The translations under genes were made by a program, and so were the position numbers. Below are positions 40,501 through 53,829 of a DNA stretch of 64,000 nucleotides, in pieces. Each line of letters begins with the position of its first letter. The stretch's first letter is position 1. Under the pieces are notes generated by a model. That model did no database searches. It was not told where the DNA came from and saw nothing but the letters and a program-made list of their open reading frames with translations. Origin of the DNA: Symbiodinium natans (lineage: Eukaryota; Sar; Dinophyceae; Suessiales; Symbiodiniaceae). The DNA is taken from assembly GCA_905221605.1 (NCBI GenBank), contig CAJNDS010002790.1:678597-742596 (forward strand). Direction: 5' to 3'.

Positions 40501-41019
40501 ACAGCCCTAAACCTTAAACCCTGAACCCTAAACCCTGACCCTAAACCCTAAAGAACAGCAAGAACGCGGAGTTTGCGGACTACAAAACGCACATCGTGCT
40601 GCACACCTCATGCCAGACACCAACGGAGGAAGCACCTCAGAGCCCGTCTGGGCTCAGCTGCGGTTTAGGATGTAGGGTTGTAGGGTTTAGGATGTAGGGT
40701 TTGGGGTTTAGAAACTCAGGGTCCCAGGGCCCTAGGGACCCCCGAATTCTAGTTTTAGGCTTCATGCCACACGGGCATGCGAATGCTGCAAGCCTGCTCT
40801 TCGACAGCCGCGTCTGATGGGAATCATGCTGCGGGCCGAGCACAAGAACCCCAAACTCCCGCATGAACCTCTTGACATCCAAAAGTCCACAAGTCCACTG
40901 CCAAGCCCATGATGCACCACTACCACTGCCAGGCCATGCGAGTTTGGCTGGCCACATGGCCACATGGCTGAGTCGGGCGGGGTGCTGGCAGCTTCCGGCT
41001 CTAACTTTGGTGCCGGCGC

Positions 41020-41440
41020 CCTCACGCGACCCAAGTGTTCAGGACGCGCGAAAAGAAAGAACTTCCCGGCCTGCGTTTGACAAGATGCCGCCCGAATGCT
41101 CTGTCGACCAAAGTTATTCCCCAGGTCTGCAGCTTGGCGGTCGTCCTCCATGAGCCATGGAAACCCATGTGGCAACTCCCGCAGTGCGTAGTGGGCGAGG
41201 GCCAAACACCCCCGCAAAATTGAACCTTGCCCTGGAAGAAGTAGAACAAGGTGGACTAAGAATGACAACGTCGCACGTCTCAGGGTGAATATCCGTAAAG
41301 ATGTCATCCCAGGCGCTGTCGAGTGAGAGGTCATGTGTAGGACCTCGCTTCATCTCTAAGTCGGTGAGCTCTAACGTGCAAGTCACAGATGTCGGCCAAG
41401 AAAGCGCAGATATCACCATCTGGGCTCCCACCTGCAAGAA
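41020..41440 (-). pseudogene. Fragment of methyltransferase-like PPC domain, block A
   Basis: Reading the minus strand from about 41400: LSLDSAWDDIF, CDVVILSPPCSTSSRAR, GPRPLR, then a change of frame to LPHGFPWL and FFLFARPEHLG. The SPPC...SRAR, GP.PLR, GFPWL and RPEHLG order matches the copy in block B. PPC and KPTTF are also shared with the region in the copia element. The frame change lies at the same GCGGGA site in both blocks. The 3' part present in block B is missing here, with the break at about 41019. There is no start, so this is a relic. Confidence 0.6.
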
Positions 41441-43399
41441 GGGAGTCAGCTCTCGCCTTTCTGACTCTTGTTGTTTTTTGCTGGCAAGTTAGAAAAACCC
41501 GCAATGTCGGCGCAACGATGGGTTTGAGGCCCATGGTGTTCATTGTACGATACCTAGTTTTTGCGTCGCCGGACGTGAAATTCAATTCGCATTCTCGCCT
41601 AAGTCCCATGCGCTTCTTAACAAATCAAGCTCAAATTGTGGCGCCTACAGCGCGAAGCTGTCATCATCTTATCACAAGCGCTATCGTGAGGCATATCGTG
41701 AGAAACTACAGCTCGCCAAACCTAGTCTCGCCATGCATCCAGGCTTTTGCAAAGGCAAACTTGATCATGAACTTTTACTCCTTGTCGTTTTGCAAAGAAT
41801 CCTTCATTTCGGCGCCGCCCTTCTAAAAATTCCACAGCAGGGGTTTTCACCAAGCCCGCGTGACTGGTTCAACGTGGTTGACTTGCCGGAACTGCAGCAG
41901 TCAGTCACAGCCCCCTGTACCACCATCGCCTATCAGAGTCACACTTGTGGCCTTGGAATTGCAACAAGCAAAGTCGTGAGCGAAGGGAACAAAACCACCC
42001 GGTGCTGCGATCTGCCGCTGGCACCCTGCGAGACACAGCTCGGGCGTTCTCACGCCGGAGCTGCCAAAGAGAACCTTAATTACACCAAGCAAGTCCTAGA
42101 GCAGAGAGCAGTGCACAAAGCCATCGCCTCACGGGCTCAGGGCGCCTGGTGCTGAGGACTAGTCTCAGAGAGAGCGAGGCTGCTGTGCCCAGCGAAAACA
42201 AAAGGTGGTGGCAGTCCCGATTCGCAAAACTCTGCAAACCGACGTGGGACTGTCGTGGGAGAATGGGGCAAGCTCAAGCGCCCGAACCTGGCTTCCTTTC
42301 TGAACAGGAGAGCCGCCCCCCATGCTGGCTTAATTTTCGTTCTTTCGAGCAGAGACACAGGGCATGGGCTGTGGTATAACCCGTCAAGTAAGGTCCTCTG
42401 GGTAACACCGCAGAGAGCAGCCCCTGGTGCGAGCAGCTTGCAGGTATGTCGGGCCCGTCTGGACCAAGACCAAACGGCCGAGGAGACGGGCAGCTCTCTT
42501 CTTTAGAGGGCCACAGGGTCAGATGGGCTCATTTCACAGTGACACATCTTCTGACGTGAGAGCGGCCAGATCCTGGAGACAAACGGCAGCTCGCATTCAA
42601 TCGTACTAGTAGAAGCTCTGCGCGCCTCGTGAAATGGTTGTCTTCGGCTTGCGAAGGATGGGCGGCTCTAGAAAACTGAGCGAAAAAAGTGATCACTCAT
42701 TCTGAGTTCGCTCGTCTAGAGCTGCTGTCACCCCCCACAGCGAGCCAGACCGCGATCCACTCCCCCTGAAGTGCTGCAAGATGCTCCAAGCTCTTTTGAT
42801 GTTAGAGCCCTTTCCACTAACCCACCCAGCCTGAGGACTTTCGCGGTGCCCGCGCCCGCCACATCGCAGAACTTGCGGGGCTCTTGCTCTTGCCCCTATG
42901 CGTTTTCCCCTCACAGATGCCGGTGCACGAGCGTTGTGGGCTTCAGACCCGCTTCGTGCTTCGCGCATCTCCGGTTGGAATTTCAGGATGGAGTAGTTCA
43001 GGTCCTAAGTGCAGAGTCCGGCAGTAAGAGGGACAGGGACTATGGCTCACAAATGCGCGCCGCTGGACCCTGGATTTATGACTTTACGATTTGCCCGCCT
43101 ACTTCTGAAAGTCCCCCCACTCTCGCAGCGCAAGCGCAGCGCCAATTCAATAATCCCCGGATAGGGTTACCCTGCCTGCTTCCGTCTATTGTTTTGGGCG
43201 GAGCTGGCAGGCTTCCGTGAAAAGCTCAGATCTTGGCTTCTACCTTTGCTTCTGCGTCGCACGGCACCGGCCATGATCGCAGATGATCGCAGGTGACCTA
43301 GGCAGGGCCTGGAAGCCTACGCATTCTGCGCCTACCACTCACTAGAAGCTCGAGATGCATGCGGTTCAGTCGGGCCTTTGGTTCGTCCACCGCAGCACA

Positions 43400-43443
43400 C
43401 TGCGCTACGGGGGTTTAGGGTTTGGCGTTTAGGGTTTAGGGTA
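43400..43443 (+). repeat. Short TTTAGGG run
   Basis: Four degenerate units. Confidence 0.6.
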
Positions 43444-44908
43444 TGCCGTGGCTGCGTGAAACTTTAACAGCTGTCTCACGCTAGGTGAACTTCAGCTTTA
43501 CTGCACGCACAAAGATCGGAAGCGCAGAAAGGACCCGTAGTCTGAGATGCAGAGGCCATGGGCCCAGTCCAGCAACTTGCTTACGATCTTTCTACAAAGG
43601 AGCCAAAATCATTACGAAGGCTTGCGCACTTCACATGTAAGGGTGATGTTTGTGCAACTAGCATAAAACTATGTCTCAGGAGTCTGTCGAACACTCTGTT
43701 CAGCGCTAACAAGCCGCAGGACTCGCAGGTTCGGAAACTCCACCAAACCACACTGAAGAATCAAGTTCAGTCGAAAGCCTCAGCACGAAGATCCCCAGCC
43801 TCTATAAGCCAAAGGAAACAGAAGCCACCCTGCTTCTTCCTGTGCTCACAGAAAGGCTCTTGCATTGTGCACCTGCTTCAACGGCTCGCAGGGCCATCCC
43901 CGGGCCTCGGATATACAGTGCCCCCCACAATAAACACCCAAGGCGCAAGGCGCAGGGGGCCCTACGCAAGCCCACTCAAGCCAGACGTCCTGGGGTCAAG
44001 GATGCCCCAGCTGGGTGTTAGGGCCCTAACCCTACGAACTCAGGTCAGGGAAAGTCGCGTGTGATACGCACCCCCAAACAAAGCAGGGAAAGGGTGCCTT
44101 CAACCCTGAGTCGAAAACACCCCCTAGTGCAGTCCGTGCAGGGAGGCGTCACAGGTCGCCTCTTCCTGGTGCTCCTCTTGCTCTTGTGCTAGAGCCCTCG
44201 GGGCAAAAGGTTGGAACAACTTGCTGTCGACCCTACAGGCCAACTTTATAGCGCCTGCATACCCCCCTGAGGGCCCGGGCTGTGAGTTTGGGAAGAAGGA
44301 CCGGACGATCCACGCGGGCGTGAAACAATAGTTGCAGCACCTCTGACGGGAACCCCCAAAGCTTCGGAAAGCAAAGCAGGACTTCCCAACGTCCTTGTGA
44401 GTTTGCAGCTACGGGGCTACTTAGGGTTCGTAGGAGAGGCACACAGGGTTTATGGGATCACCGCCAACATCGTACAGTACAGCACTCGGGCCGTACTTTG
44501 TCTGTCTTCCTGTAGAACACATCATCCTATGCTGAGCCTAAGCCAGCTTGACCCCAAACCCCTAAGCCGCAAACCCGACGTTGGCTTCCTGAAGCAGGAG
44601 GCGCGAGTCAGGAAGGGAGCGATGTCGAGACAAGACGCGCACTGGAAGCCTCTATGACACTACGGCGCATCTCGTTGAACACCGATGCAAGCACGATCTG
44701 CTCGACAGGGCTGTCGCTTCGCCGCCTTCATGGCAGAGTGCTCAAGACCGAGTCTGCATGCGAGTTTTTTTGCTGGCCCCAGCAACGAGGGCCCTAAACC
44801 CTAAAACCTGAACTTAGCTCGGCATCTTTGCCAGTGACCTTGTGGGCCAGAGCTTGGTGGGCGCTCAAGTCGGCAGACGAAAGGTGACTGATGAAAATCC
44901 CCAAATAT

Positions 44909-44996
44909 GGTGGTTTACGATCATGGGGTACCTTATTGGGGTCCTTATTTTAAGGGGATCCTACGATGTGGGGGGTCGGTCCCCTATTCCCGGAAG
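44909..44996. mobile_element. MITE-like element, family C copy 3
   Basis: GGTTTACGATCATGGGGTAC begins the element. The core GTACCTTATTGGGGTCCTTA matches 29690-29786. The right arm (GGTCGGTCCCCTATTCC) is diverged. Confidence 0.6.
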
Positions 44997-45784
44997 CTCG
45001 CTCTTGTCCAGGCCCAGCGCCTGCCTCAATCTGCCGCGTCACAAGCAGGTGCGGGGCGAACGGCGCTTCTCTCCAAATTCGGGTCCCGTCTTGGAGGGGT
45101 CCTTTTGACAAGGCGCCGGTCTCATGTAGGGGATGCCAGAAGGGACCCCTTATGAGAGAGCTACCTTCAAGAGCGACTGAACGCCATCCGCAAGCGCCTG
45201 CACGGAGCTCGCCCGCAGGTCGACCACACCTAAGCGCGCCGCAAGCACGATGCCACGCACAGCGCAGGGGAGCCTGCAAAAGAGGCTTAGGGTTTGGGGA
45301 TGTTTAGGGTTTAGGGTTCAGGGTCTAGGGTTTAGGGCCAATGCCCACATGACTGCATCTTCGGGAAAGCTCGTGTGATTCGGGAGTAGGGCACGAGTGG
45401 AGGCGCACGAATAGACAGGATGAAGGCTTGCTCGTTCTGTCGGCCATACGGAGGCGTCTTGGGGCACAACCTGGAGAGCTGCCAAGCTGCCACGCCGTTC
45501 TGGGAGCTCTTTTGCCTTTTTTCGAAGTGGAAGGAAACTTCAGGAGTGCTTGCAGCAGACTCCGGCCATCGAGTTGCCCGCAAGTTGCTTCAGGTTTCCT
45601 GCGCCCACTGGCCTCACTTACGGCCCACCCCGTCGCCGCCTTGCCCGCTTGCTGCGCGCTTGCCGCGGGGTGCGTGGCCGCCTGTGTGCGACGGGGCGCT
45701 CTGGCTCAGCACGGCAAACCACTCGGTGGTTTCCTCAGGCGCCTGGGGTCTGGAGTGCATTGCAAAGCACAGCAGTTGCTTCAT

Positions 45785-46295
45785 GACCTTGCCATACCCT
45801 GCTTCCCCAAACAGGGAACCTTTTTAAAGGGCAAAACATGGCGTCTGAGAAATCCATGGCGGTGAAAAATCGGATACGGTGGGCCAAGACAAGACCTCAA
45901 CTGCAGGCTTAGCCGGCTTAGGCGGCTCGCACGCCTGCCGGAATGAGCAAAGCCTTCAAACCTGAACTGCCAGGGAACAGCCTTGCAGCAAACTCCAGTC
46001 ATCGAGTTGCTGTAGGAGGCTTTTGATCACCTTGCCATACCTCGCCACACTTGGGCACACCTTGCCGTACCTTGAAAGAGGAATCCGTGAGATCTCCCAA
46101 GAAACAGAAACTCCTACCCGGTCCCCACACAGGGAACCTCTTTAAAGGACAAAACATGGCGTCTGAGTAACCCATGGCTGCAAGTGGAATTTGAAAAACC
46201 GGATACAGTGGGCCAAGACAAGACCTCAACTGCAGGTGTAGCCGGCCTAGGCGGCTCGCACGCCTGCCGCAATGAGCAAATCCTTGTTGAGCTGC
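45785..46295 (+). repeat. Local tandem duplication, about 316 bp apart
   Basis: The segment around AAAACATGGCGTCTGAG (45833) recurs at about 46150, with the following GACAAGACCTCAACTGCAGG and GGCGGCTCGCACGCCTGCCG. Block B has a single copy at about 58855-59000. Confidence 0.85.
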
Positions 46296-46922
46296 CCTGC
46301 ACTCACCGATTTGGAGGCCCAAAAAACTTCCGGAAGAACGTCGCGTCATCTTGGCTGAGTTAGTTCGCGGGCTGACGGCGATGCTACCATACATCTGCAG
46401 ACCTTCCGTACTTCTGAGGGCGGCGCGAGGACAAACCAACACAAGGGGAGTGCAGCACGTGCAGATATGCTCATAATGAGCCTCCCCTGGCACAGGCAAG
46501 CTAGTGCGCGCGCGCCCCTTGCGAACTCCGGACGCCTGCAGGCGCAATTACCCTGCATTCGGCATCGGCAACAGACTGCAGTCCCACGAAGGAGCCGATA
46601 TGAAACCAAAGAATGGATAAGTTCCCAAACTAGGTCCCCAAGGAAACAGTCTTAATCGTGTCTCCCGTGCATCTCCGAACTGTTTGTGATGCTCTCGGGC
46701 ATGCATGGACCTTTCCGATCAGCGGATGTCGTTCCATTGACTTTGCTCTTTCACTTATCACTCACAAGCGTTTTTGCAAACTTCGCACGTTCAGCGTAAT
46801 GTTACTTAGGAGAACCATGAAGAAGGCGTAGAACAAGTTTTTGGCAACGGCCAGCGAGAAGAAAGGAACGGTGCAGGCAACCGCCTTCTCAACGAAGGAA
46901 AAGGAGGATAATTCCGGTTAGG

Positions 46923-47230
46923 CAACTGAAGTGAGCGGAGTTTTGCACAAGGCAGTGAGGCATGTGCAGCCAATCCCAGACATCATTCCAAAAACTGATT
47001 GGCTCGAGAGGCGATGCTTGCACGAAAGGGAGATTCAACTGCTACACCAAACGCCGACCTCTGCAGCCTCCACCTCCAGCATGGTCCAACAGGCTCAAAG
47101 AATACTCGAGCAGGCATTGTGAAGATTGGAACAGTACAGCATCCAGGTTCTCAAGGGAGGAAGAGGAGAGACTATCACGGGCAGGCAACTGAAGCGGGGC
47201 CGAGCCTTGCACAAGGCAGCGAGACATGTG
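46923..47230 (+). repeat. Local tandem duplication, about 264 bp apart
   Basis: The start (CAACTGAAG) and the TTGCACAAGGCAGTGAGGCA stretch recur at about 47187-47228 as CAACTGAAG and TTGCACAAGGCAGCGAGACA. Only the edges of the unit are conserved. Confidence 0.6.
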
Positions 47231-47244
47231 CCTGCAGGCCTTTA

Positions 47245-47280
47245 GGGTTGAGGGTTTAGGGTTTAGGGCTTAGGGTTTCC
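47245..47280 (+). repeat. Short TTTAGGG run
   Basis: Four degenerate units at the boundary of the local duplication. Confidence 0.6.
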
Positions 47281-47975
47281 ATAAATCTGACTGGCTCGCC
47301 GATACAATGAATCTGGCTGTCATCAAAGGTCTGCATGAACACAGCGGTCCACAAGGTCTTATGCCTTACACACCGCCAGGCCAGCACGTCTGGTTGACAG
47401 ACCAGCGTCGATGCTTGCACGAAAAGGATGTGCAGATGCTACACTAAACCCCTGCAGCTTCCAGTTTAAGTTTCGACGCAACTGTCATTCAGGACTTTCT
47501 ATGGCTGCTCGGTTAGCCAGCTAGGCGAGTCCCAGCAGAATCACCTCATACTAAGCTCCTGTAGATGCTTCTGAAAGCCCTGTCAAAGTCCCACGGAGAA
47601 GGTCAATCAGATACAACCCGTCCAGGAACTTATCCAAAGCCCCCTCTACTCCGTAGACCTTAAAAATCGGAGTCCTGCGCCAATTCTACTGCAGGATAAC
47701 TATGGAACTTGGAAATAAAGCCACGAGTCATCAATGACGATGAACGAACGAGATCATCACGAACAAGGGGCAGTGGGACCAGGACAATATGGACAGCAGG
47801 CTGCGCCACCGATCCGCTTGAAGCGCAGCTGGCCCGAAAACTTGTTTCTCACAGAGCACTCCTGTTTGCAAAAAGCCGCGTCGGATGCATTCTCAGATTG
47901 AATGTCTCCTAGAGAGGCTGCGACAGCTGATCTTCCTCGACGAGAAGCCTCAAGAACGCCCTCAGGGCACGAACA

Positions 47976-48027
47976 GGGGCAAGGCCCTAGGGGCAAAGCC
48001 CCAGGGGCAAAGCCCCAGGGGCAGAGC
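47976..48027 (+). repeat. Tandem 15-bp GC-rich repeat
   Basis: Three and a half units of AGGGGCAAAGCCCC type, each self-complementary. Block B keeps about two units at 60610-60650. Confidence 0.85.
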
Positions 48028-48727
48028 TTGCAGCCCATAATCTTGAAAAGTGATGTGTCCCAGGCTTCGGCCACACGCAAAGTCAGGGCCTCCGAACATG
48101 ATTGGAACTGCTGGCACGCTTGAGACAGGCTCGTGCATGCAGACGGGCGTCGGAGGCCAGATGCCCCTTCCACTTGGCAGGACGCAAGCTCACCTCATGA
48201 AGCGAGTGACGCCTTTGAGCAACTTGACTACTTGTCAGCTCAGCGTGCCCAGAACGCTCAAGGAAGAAGCAGGCTCAGGGGCAAAAGCATGAGGTCCACA
48301 GGGGCTTGTGATGAGCAGCTTTCTTCCGAGCAGTTGACAAGAAACAGCTATTCCCGGCAAGGACCACTCTGTGACTGTTGATGTTGAAGGCGTCTGAGGC
48401 ACACAACAGGGCAATTGCCATGGTGTTCTTGCAGCGGAGCAACTGCCATGATGCTGTTCCTAGATGTGATGTTTTCAAAGTACGTTCATTGTTCACAACG
48501 TGCTGTCTCTAACGTCTTTGACCTGGTCCAGGGCCATCATGATCTGCCATGAGAGCTACAAGGCCGAAAAGTAGCTGAGACAACGTACTCCAAGACTGAG
48601 CAATCAAGCTATGTTGTCCAACGCACGTCGACCTCCAAAGACGTACCAATGACGCAACATACAACGATCCAAGTTTTGATATCTTTCGGAAATCAGCAAA
48701 CATGGCACCAGTTATCCAGCCGAAGCA

Positions 48728-49394
48728 AGGCAACAGAACAGATCGTTCACCTAGTTAAAGGGATCGTGGGCTTCAGAACTCTTTGGTGCTGAAAGGGCAT
48801 GCGGGGTGGGGTCGGGTGGGAGGGCAGGGCTGTAGCCTCGGAAAAGTACTTCAGGCCTCACTCGCAGCTTTTACCTTCGATGATTCTGCCGAGTGCTTGA
48901 CCACATCCATGTCGGATATGGGGGTTTCCGAAACTGGGAGTTACTTGTCTTGGGGTCCTTCTTAAAAAGGGAATCCTACTGTTCGGCCTTCTATATAAGG
49001 GGGTCCCTTATTTTCGTAAACCCCCAATATTATGTCAAGAATTCGTGTTGCAGACTCACGTCCCATCGTTTTCTGGTTTTTTACTCTTTATCGTTCTTCA
49101 GGGTTTGCGCGCCTAAACACAACGAAAAGGCGCTGGGCGGACAAGGATGGATTGACGGGGGTTTTGATGAGCGGGCTCGAGCCATCTGATGCACTCCTTC
49201 GTAGGGCTTAGGGTTACCGACATGTCGCGTGTTTGGAACTCCAACCCGAAGCCATAAACTCTAATTTCGTCCTCGACTTTCACCAGCATGCTGCCCCTGC
49301 GTTGCTTGTTTGCGAAAGATGCAGCGAGCCACAGATTAGAGCACATGCATAAAAACAAGGGACTTGAGATAGCCAGCAGGTGCTTGCCAGCAAA
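48728..49394. other. Spacer between the two duplicated blocks
   Basis: Holds the family C element at 48920-49025 and no supported gene. Confidence 0.6.
48920..49025. mobile_element. MITE-like element, family C copy 4
   Basis: Left end GGGGGTTTCCGAAACTGGGA; right end GGGGTCCCTTATTTTCGTAA-ACCCCC. They are inverted repeats of each other. The core TTGGGGTCCTTCTTAAAAAGGGAATCC matches copies 2 and 3 and folds on itself. Confidence 0.65.
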
Positions 49395-49448
49395 ACGTGG
49401 CAAGGCAATCCCCAGAAGATGCCGCGAAAAAAACCGAGCGACATCAAC

Positions 49449-49485
<37 letters not shown>

Positions 49486-49612
49486 CGGAGAGAGAGAGAG
49501 AGACAGAGAGAGAGAGAGAGACAGGGAGAGACAGGGAGAGGCAGAGAGAGACAGGGAGAGACAGAGAGAGACAGAGAGAGACAGGGAGAGACAGAGAGAG
49601 ACAGAGAGCGGT
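49449..49612 (+). repeat. GAGA/GACAGAGA microsatellite
   Basis: Lies at the position homologous to the GAGACGGA array of block A, but with a different dominant unit. Confidence 0.95.
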
Positions 49613-50474
49613 TGGTCTTGAGGGTTTTCTTGTCTTGAGCATGGTCTTTGCTGTTTTGATTCTCTGTTAGACGTACAGCGGGCCGATTTCTAATGTATAA
49701 TACATATGCCGTAAAGCCCAATCACCCCAACACGTCGCCTTCATTTTCCTGTGAGCAGATATCCTGAAGATCTCAAGACTATTGCTGCATCAACTGCCCC
49801 AACTGCATGCAGTCTGCGGGATGAGTTGACTCGATCCGTTCTTCACGATCCCAAAGGTGGGCCCAGGCTGGTGCTGGACGCGGGTACACGAACACATCGA
49901 ACGCTCGAACGCTGGGCACCTTGTCTGCAGCGACAAGTCTGCACTATAGGCACCCCTTAAAAACCCTACGCGGCTTGAGGTATGTCAGGTGCTCTGCAGC
50001 GGCGTATCTTCACAGGGCATCACCACAAGCTCACATCTCTGCTCCCCCTGCGCTGGGGCGACGCCTTCCGAAAAGCTAGCTTTGGCTTTGTGATGAGAAG
50101 AACTTTCTACCTCGTGGCTTGTGAGATTAGGTCAATCACTGAGGACTTACCTTAAACGCCAAGTTACCCAAAAGCAACTGTATCCCAAACTTATAGTAGA
50201 CGGCTCGCGACGCAGGCCCCAGATCACTTGCGACGGAAGTTTCTTTGCTTCAGCCCCGTGCTGTGCCTTGCAGCCTCCGGCGAACAGGACTTCGGGTCGC
50301 AGGATTTCGGCCCGGCCTCCATCCTTAACGCCTACGCCTAAGGGTCTAAAAGCTTTGTGTAGCAGCCAGCCGTCCCCGTCCAGAAACCCATCGCTGGAAA
50401 CCGACCTTCGGCTGCAAAGAAGCACCCAGCAAAGGCGACCACGAGAGCTTCTGCTCATGGACAAGTTCTTCAAT

Positions 50475-50515
50475 TTAGGGTTTAGGGTTTAGGGTTTAGG
50501 GTGTAGGGTTCAGGG
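50475..50515 (+). repeat. Short TTTAGGG array
   Basis: Five units; absent from the homologous place in block A (about 35970). Confidence 0.8.
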
Positions 50516-52280
50516 GGGTAACCTCAAGCCCATGTCAATGATTACCGTTTTTGAAGCCCTTGTTCGAGCCCGTAAGGCGGAACGCCTCAGCAAAACGTCT
50601 CGGAGTGTGGAGAGAGCTGGGCCTGTCTTGGAGCCATCTAAAAGTACTGACTGAGGGGATGTGGAAGGATGGAGGGGTCGGAGAGGGTGGGTGGAGGGGG
50701 TGGAAAAGATGCGAACATTGGCAACGGCATCGTCTCAAGGGGAGCAGCGAAGGAATCCAGCAGCGATCCCCCACATCAGAACTGAATTGGTTGAGCGTCG
50801 CTAGCAGCAGCATGTGCCAAGACGGTTCTGTTGCATGCAGAGTAGGACTTGAGCGAGCGAGAATCTTGCCATTCTGGCTGCGACCTAGCGACAACGATGA
50901 CATTGACGCCGGTGAGTCCCATACTGGAGGCGCGTGCATGCGAAGCACTCACCCAAAGTAGGAGAACCCGGTGAGCCTCTTGAGTCGTCGAGCTATCCCG
51001 ACATGTCCTGACATGCCTTCCGGTCTGCTGACTTAGAAGATCTTCCCAAACGCTTCAAAAACTGCAGGCGCCGCAAATGCTGCAATGCGTTGGTCAAATC
51101 ACAGAGTGGTGTGAGGATGAGAGCCAAGGGAGCCAAGGGCCATCAGGTCTCCTCGAGACATTGGCGCACATCGGTGGACGCTGCTTCGAGAAGTCAAAGG
51201 ATCTCTTGGGGGCCAAGTTGCGCAGAATGCGGAGACGAGGGATGCGGCTGAGGGAAGTTACAACACGCGGGTCAAGGAAGCATCCCTTTTCAAGGAAGAT
51301 GCCTTCCCATGCCTTTTCAAGGAGAGGAGGCAAAGAGGGTCAGCCCTCTGCCTGTGGGGTGCAGGAATGGCGGGTTTTACGTGGGGTGGCACACTTTGTT
51401 CCTCGTCATTGTGTGTGGGTTTAGGGCTCAGAGGCTTCAGGGCTGACAGATGACAGCTCAAGATTGCCAACACGCGCGATGTGCAAGACTCCGTCGGCGG
51501 AAGCGAGAGCGGGGACGCGACAGCACGCAGGCGGTAAGGTCCTGCAAGCCCTTGGGCCGTAATCTCTTCCACACCACGCAGAGAAGGGCCAAGGCACGGG
51601 AGGGTGTCGCGCTGGTCAGGCCAGAATGCCCGACACATACGAAGCCGGGCGAACCCGGTGAAAAAAGCAGAAGTGGATACTCAGGCAGTTGGAGGGCTTT
51701 TCGGAACAACCTGTAGGAAGGTCTCGGCTAAAACTTGAAACAGCCATGAAATTCAGCCCCCTAAAAGAGGCCTTGAGGACAGTATGTGGAGGTCTGGCCT
51801 GCCATCCATCACCTCCCTTAGCTCTTTTAACTTACTTCAAGAAACTGTTGTTATTGATATCCTGCCAGAGGTCCCTGCCCGCTGTCTGACAGAAGCTGGG
51901 CTGACGGCCACAAGACATCTTTTGGAAAAGGCTGCGGGGCGAGCGTAAACGATGCAAACTCGATCACGCCAGCGGCCCCTGAGATTGAAAACAAAAGGCC
52001 TGCGCCCGAAGGGAAGTCTGAAAGCCTTAGATGAAGCGCGGCTCCCCGCAGGAACCCACGTCATCGGCCCCATCTGGGTCTCCCCAATGTCAGGCACATT
52101 CTAAGAGCACGCTGACCCACTGCATCCAGTTGCCACAAGTTGGTCATCTTTCTTTTGTTGGGGGACCTTAAATTTAGGGGCCGTAGGATGATAGGGAGCA
52201 ACTTGTCGGCGGCAGTGCCACGGGCTCTTCTTGCCGCCCCTTGGCGAAAGAAGCCCGGATCCCTGGCGCTCGAGACTCCA

Positions 52281-52345
52281 CTAAGTGCCCTAATATGGTT
52301 ACAAGTACAGTTACAATTGGTTAACAAGTACCATGAACCTCCAAG
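52281..52345. mobile_element. MITE-like element, family B copy 4 (right half), block B only
   Basis: AAGTGCCCTAATATGG...GGTTAACAAGTACCATGAAC-CTCCAA interrupts the sequence that in block A reads GACTCCACGAAGGGCAC (about 37676). The 63-65 bp are therefore present in one duplicate and absent from the other. Confidence 0.75.
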
Positions 52346-53829
52346 AAGGGCACCTTCTTGAAACCACTGTTCCAGATTGCAAGCCTTCAGACGAGCCTCA
52401 AAAGCCGACAGACAGCCACTCAGGGCCTCAAGCGACTCAGCTCAGCTCGCCCCAAGCACGACCCCCCACGTCCCAGCAATCGAGTTGTGTTTTGGTTCGA
52501 CAGCCTGTACCCACTCCTTGGTTGCTTGGAGGACACTCCTTGCTTGCATTCCTCTCATTCTCCTAGGACTCGACAGGCATTTTTTGTTCCGCCTCCACAA
52601 ACGCGCAAGCTTGTATCGAGGAGCTAAACATCTTGGAGCAGGAGCGTGCTGTGAGATCATGAAGCGAAGCAGCTGGTTGGCAGAATCGAGTCTGATGATG
52701 CAGGCTTCGGCTTGCATCCTGTCACTGTCAATCTGAAACTGGAAGAAGGCTTCCAGTCACGCTGAAGGTGCCTTTTTGCGACGGTTACGACCTACAATGC
52801 TAGTGCCTGGAGCGACCCCCGCCTCTGCACTGAGACAGAGCCCTAGTAACTCCGAATCATGACTCTTGCCCTTCTTGGCATCATTGTTCCGGTTAGGATG
52901 AACGACTCCCACTTGCCTCGCCATCGTTTGCATACGCGTCTGAATTGGAGTCTGAAAGTTGCAAGTCTCGGTTCAAGGGCCTCGTTTGAGACATGCTACG
53001 ACGTCAGCAATCAGGGGGCAGTTGTTTCGTTCCACCGGGCTGATTGTGAAGTCTTGGGCAGTGGTCGGTGGAAAGCCAACGTGCCCGCTACTTCCGCATG
53101 CTCGTTGGGTGCGGCAACTTCCGGTGCTCGGGCCTGACCCCAACAAAAACCTGTCGGTGGAAACTTGGAGGTTTCATATTGAAGGGTCACGTGCACTCAG
53201 CAAGGGCTACAGAGAATAGAATCTATTCCTCAAATGCCGCACACAGCCTGGCGTCACTATTGGAGGAAGACCGGCCACTATCCCGGTACTTTCCTGAACA
53301 CCCTGCACTGAACCTGCGCCCTTTCCCTATGGCGGCTCGTTTGCGTGAACGCCCTTGCTTCAGGGGTCTAAAGGTCGATGGCGGCAGTCCCTGAGACAAT
53401 GCAGAAGACGCACAGCAAACTGCCATCAGGGGTTATGCTTGCTTCCACCACGAAGCTGCAAATTAGCAAGACTGATCTTGCTCATCAGAACAAACAGCAC
53501 AAAGTTCTCACCTGAACTTCGTGACAGCCTTCTCTGCTGGCTAAGGGTCCGGTGTCGCGCGCGCCCAGACTTGGCTCTTCCGGTCGCAGCGTCTCAGCGT
53601 GCTCTGCCCATCTGAAACAGCGCCTGGGGGCATGCAAAGGTACCGCACAATGGCAAGTCCAGCGCAGCAAGAGCGCAGTACTGTGGCTTGGCGGTTACGA
53701 CCGACGACCCTCGTGCCTGAGCCGGCCCCCGCATCTACACGCAAAAGCCAAACAAAAAGCAAGGAAGCAAATAAGGCGACGCATAAAACGTGTTGCAAAG
53801 GAATACTCTTAGTCGTCCGAGTATTCCTC

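Larger units (their letters stand above)
34555..48727 (+). repeat. Segmental duplication block A (14.2 kb)
   Basis: Colinear with block B at 49395-62962 in the same orientation. Anchors: CGTGGCAAGGCAA (34555/49395), the AAGATCTCAAGACTATTG stretch (35175/49767), AACAGCAAGAACGCGG (40552/55047), CATCTCCGAACTGTTTG (46671/59390) and ACGTACTCCAA (48585/62801). Identity by eye runs from about 97 percent (35150-35350) to well below 90 percent. Block A has its own 821-bp tandem repeat. No intact host gene is recognisable in it. Confidence 0.9.

Noticed and set aside
49280-49721. Serine/leucine- and arginine/glutamate-rich frames in block B
   Set aside because: Translations of the GAGA microsatellite at 49449-49612.
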